Shown: positions 7,540-8,743 of the stretch, piece by piece
Numbering within the stretch: position 1 is the stretch's first letter
How the letters are laid out: each line of letters begins with the position of its first letter
Assembly: GCA_934725685.1 (NCBI GenBank)
Contig: CAKVBX010000052.1
Coordinates: 1-8,743 of the forward strand
DNA length: 8,743 nt
Source of the DNA: an uncultured Bacilli bacterium
Lineage (GTDB): Bacteria > Bacillota_I > Bacilli_A > RFN20 > CAG-288
Direction: 5' to 3'
Translations under genes and position numbers: made by a program
The notes under the pieces: generated by a model
Seen by the model: only the letters and a program-made list of their open reading frames with translations
Database searches by the model: none
Told to the model about the DNA's origin: nothing

Positions 7540-7848
7540 TTACTTAGAAGCGACTTCAGGCTTCGTCGGATAGACGGAGACTTTAAGTCTCTTGGAATCA
7601 AGTCTCTCGTACTTGACATAGCCATCAATCAGAGCGAAGAGAGAATCATCACCGGCTCTCTTGACGTTGTGACCGGCATGAATCTTTGTTCCGCGCTGAC
7701 GATAGATGATGGAGCCAGAATGGCACCACTGTCCGTCATAAAGCTTGGCACCGAGACGCTGTGCATTGGAATCACGGCCGTTCTTAGTAGAGGTGACACC
7801 TTTATGAGAAGCGAAGAGCTGAATATCAAGAACTAAATTCAGTTTCAT
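7540..7848 (-). CDS. rpmA: 50S ribosomal protein L27 with cleavable N-terminal extension
   Basis: L27 sits at the peptidyl-transferase centre, and its mature N-terminus reaches toward the P-site tRNA. The 102-residue product has the conserved core: SHKGVTSTKNGRDSNAQRLG (14-33), GSIIYRQRGTKIHAG (45-59), then the C-terminal beta region. As in Firmicutes it carries an extension before the functional N-terminus (MKLNLVLDIQLF, then ASHKG), which Prp must remove. The usual site is LQFF before Ala. Here it reads IQLF before Ala, and the extension is about 3 residues longer than in Staphylococcus (MLKLNLQFF). A purine-rich AGAAGG lies 6 bases before the ATG. It follows prp by 14 bases and is the last gene before the terminator. 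Confidence 0.98.
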   Translation of the reverse strand: MKLNLVLDIQLFASHKGVTSTKNGRDSNAQRLGAKLYDGQWCHSGSIIYRQRGTKIHAGHNVKRAGDDSLFALIDGYVKYERLDSKRLKVSVYPTKPEVASK

Positions 7849-7862
7849 GTTGAACCTTCTTT

Positions 7863-8165
7863 CTAGGAGATTTTGATTTGTACCCGAGTGGGATAGCTTT
7901 TGGCAATCGTCTCGAGCTGGCAGATGAGAGTCTCCATAACAATCTCATCATGCAACGATGGTTTCCTGACAGCAATCACTTCCGAACGCCCGGAAGACAA
8001 TTCAATCGAATAATCTTCACCCTGTTCTAGAGCGTTGAGGGCACCAATTAGACAGGTAGAAACTCCCGCACAATAGATGTCCGTGCCTTTTTCTTCTCCG
8101 CCATGTCCATTGACATTCAGAGAATGAAAGTAGCCATCAAGATAAACAACTTCAGCACGAATCAT
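7863..8165 (-). CDS. prp: ribosomal-processing cysteine protease Prp (YsxB family)
   Basis: Prp removes the N-terminal extension of L27 in Firmicutes and is encoded between the L21 and L27 genes, exactly as here. The 100-residue protein carries the family catalytic signature: the His in NGHGG (H21) and the Cys in GTDIYCAGVS (C32) are spaced as in the known His/Cys dyad. A following helix contains GALNALEQG (41-49), where family members also have NALE. The length is typical. The ATG is 3 bases after the rplU stop (TAA TCT ATG) and lacks a clear Shine-Dalgarno, so translation is probably coupled to rplU. Its predicted substrate is the adjacent L27. The substrate's non-canonical site suggests co-adaptation (inference). 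Confidence 0.96.
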   Translation of the reverse strand: MIRAEVVYLDGYFHSLNVNGHGGEEKGTDIYCAGVSTCLIGALNALEQGEDYSIELSSGRSEVIAVRKPSLHDEIVMETLICQLETIAKSYPTRVQIKIS

Positions 8166-8168
8166 AGA

Positions 8169-8477
8169 TTAGAAGTTGATGGCTACAATCTTCAGCGCAG
8201 TGTAGGGCTGTCTGTGACCACGAGCGACTCTTTCGTTGCTCTTTGCCTTGTAACGAAGAACACGAATCTTAGGTTCGCGTCCCTGTTTGACAATAGTGGC
8301 TTTGACGATAGCGCCTTCAACGAACGGCTTGCCGACAAGAACCTTTTCACCTTCGATGAAGAGAACCTTATCGAAAGAGATTTCCTGATCCTTTTCGCCT
8401 TCGATCTTTTCGGTGTAGATAACCTGTCCGATCTCGGCTTTGATCTGCTTGCCACCAGTTAAAATAATAGCGTACAT
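8169..8477 (-). CDS. rplU: 50S ribosomal protein L21
   Basis: L21 binds 23S rRNA in the large subunit. The 102-residue product starts MYAIILTGGKQ, like the family consensus MYAIIxTGGKQ. It contains the FDKVLFIEGEKVLVGKP region (35-51) and the C-terminal hallmark GHRQPYT (88-94). An upstream in-frame ATG would add 39 residues with no family similarity. The start at 8477 is preferred because of the conserved N-terminus and a strong Shine-Dalgarno 7 bases upstream. It is the first gene of the rplU-prp-rpmA unit, with its own promoter and a structured leader, so autogenous or ribosome-supply control is likely. Confidence 0.98.
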   Translation of the reverse strand: MYAIILTGGKQIKAEIGQVIYTEKIEGEKDQEISFDKVLFIEGEKVLVGKPFVEGAIVKATIVKQGREPKIRVLRYKAKSNERVARGHRQPYTALKIVAINF

Positions 8478-8483
8478 TTCTTT

Positions 8484-8490
8484 GCCTCCT
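8484..8490 (-). promoter_or_regulatory. Shine-Dalgarno of rplU
   Basis: The minus strand reads AGGAGGC followed by AAAGAA and the ATG at 8477. It decides the rplU start against the longer frame from 8594. Its GGAGGC core is exactly complementary to GCCTCC in the first leader hairpin (8587-8582), which could mask it. Confidence 0.9.
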
Positions 8491-8507
8491 TCCTTAAATG
8501 AATAAGT

Positions 8508-8595
8508 AGTACTAAGTACTCGCACGGCTGGTACTTGAAGAAACAAGATTTTGAACCAGTTTGTAGCGGTTGTAGGCTTGTGGAGGCCATACAAC
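8508..8595 (-). promoter_or_regulatory. structured 5' leader of rplU (candidate L21 leader)
   Basis: The untranslated leader from the predicted start of transcription folds into three back-to-back hairpins. Hairpin 1 (8595-8569) pairs GTTGTA with TACAAC and GGC with GCC around one bulged T, with an 8-base loop CTCCACAA. Hairpin 2 (8568-8521) is nested: CGC/GCG plus AC/GT, then CTGGT/ACCAG, then CTTG/CAAG with loop TTTCTT. Hairpin 3 (8520-8508) is AGTAC-TTA-GTACT. L21 leader RNAs are known upstream of rplU in Firmicutes as a class. I cannot match this one to the published consensus from memory, so class membership is inferred from position. Pairing was found by eye, without energy calculation. 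Confidence 0.6.
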
Positions 8596-8601
8596 GTATA
8601 A

Positions 8602-8630
8602 ATTATATAAAATCACGTAGCAAATAGCAA
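8602..8630 (-). promoter_or_regulatory. sigma-A-type promoter of rplU-prp-rpmA
   Basis: The minus strand has TTGCTA (8630-8625), a 17-base spacer and a perfect TATAAT (8607-8602). Transcription is predicted to start at about G8595, which is also the first base of leader hairpin 1. The -10 is consensus and the spacing ideal. The surrounding sequence is AT-rich. Confidence 0.85.
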
Positions 8631-8654
8631 GAAAATTCAATGGTATTTTCCGTG

Positions 8655-8683
8655 ATGTCCGTCCTGAAACGGACACGAAAAAA
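8655..8683 (-). other. T-run and hairpin between the 5S gene and rplU
   Basis: Directly after the 5S 3' end the minus strand has six T (8683-8678). A 7-bp stem GTGTCCG/CGGACAT (8676-8670 with 8661-8655, one G-T pair) with an 8-base loop follows. The T-run precedes the stem and none follows it, so it is not a standard terminator in either direction. It may be an rRNA processing or transcript-end element. No function is claimed. Confidence 0.45.
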
Positions 8684-8743
8684 GCGGCCGCAGCTATCTT
8701 CCCCCGAGGGGTATTTTCGCCGCCAGGCGCTTAACTTCCGAGT
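8684..8743 (-). rRNA. rrf: 5S ribosomal RNA, 3' portion (cut by window edge)
   Basis: The minus strand from the right edge begins ACTCGGAAGTTAAG, the strongly conserved loop B/helix III segment of bacterial 5S rRNA. Then come GCGCC, a loop E-like GCGAAAATAC, a helix IV hairpin CCC-CTCG-GGG, and GGAAGATAGCTG. The sequence closes at GCGGCCGC, where the 3' strand of helix I is expected. About 60 bases, or half of a normal 110-120 base gene, are present. The 3' end is estimated from the following T-run. A 5S gene here implies that an rRNA operon lies just outside the window, reading in the same direction. Confidence 0.85.

Noticed and set aside
8478..8594. N-terminally extended rplU from an ATG at 8594
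   Set aside because: The extra 39 residues do not match L21, run through the hairpin leader, and the family start MYAII with a strong Shine-Dalgarno is at 8477.
8655..8676. Hairpin after the 5S gene as an intrinsic terminator
   Set aside because: The T-run lies before the stem on the minus strand, and neither strand has a T-run after it. It is listed only as an element of unknown role.
1..8743. Mobile element, CRISPR array, defence or toxin-antitoxin system
   Set aside because: There are no transposase or integrase motifs, no spaced repeats and no terminal inverted repeats. The gene content is entirely conserved housekeeping in conserved order.

Overview
The window holds a single co-directional block of housekeeping genes, all on the minus strand, so it reads right to left. 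It runs: 3' part of a 5S rRNA gene (window edge) - rplU (L21) - prp (L27-processing protease) - rpmA (L27) - terminator - obgE - ruvA - ruvB - secDF - recJ. About 60 bases follow recJ, and a new reading frame may open there. Every gene over 50 codons that I can support is on the minus strand. The plus-strand ORFs are shadows.

The organism is very probably a Firmicute in the broad sense. L21-Prp-L27 with an L27 N-terminal extension is a Firmicutes/Mollicutes arrangement, and the neighbours (obg, ruvAB, secDF, recJ) lie in the same chromosomal neighbourhood in Bacillus, but here the intervening genes (spo0B, queA, tgt, yajC and others) are absent. The compaction, the short RecJ, the strongly divergent fused SecDF and the moderate GC suggest an Erysipelotrichia-like or related lineage. 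That placement is inference from gene content and memory of these families, not a search result.

Right part (about 7490-8743): the 5S gene ends near 8684. A T-run and a hairpin follow, then a very good sigma-A-type promoter (TTGCTA, 17 bases, TATAAT). Next comes an untranslated leader of about 118 bases that folds into three contiguous hairpins and leads into rplU. rplU, prp and rpmA are packed with gaps of 3 and 14 bases and close with a strong intrinsic terminator. Prp is expected to trim the N-terminal extension of the L27 encoded just downstream.

Middle part (about 4533-7470): obgE (ribosome-assembly GTPase), ruvA (GTG start) and ruvB (ATGA overlap) form a transcription unit. It has no obvious promoter of its own, so it probably depends on read-through of the terminator. 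RuvA and RuvB form the Holliday-junction branch-migration motor.

Left part (1-4532): a 135-base gap carries a plausible promoter and a strong Shine-Dalgarno for secDF, a single-chain protein-export factor. recJ (single-strand 5'-3' exonuclease) starts 2 bases after the secDF stop and is likely translationally coupled. No terminator is seen after recJ, so the operon probably continues beyond the window.

Nothing here looks like a mobile element, CRISPR array or defence system. The observations most worth a second look are the structured rplU leader with a possible anti-Shine-Dalgarno loop, the SecDF that lacks the usual SecD-half transmembrane aspartate, and the non-canonical Prp cleavage site in L27.
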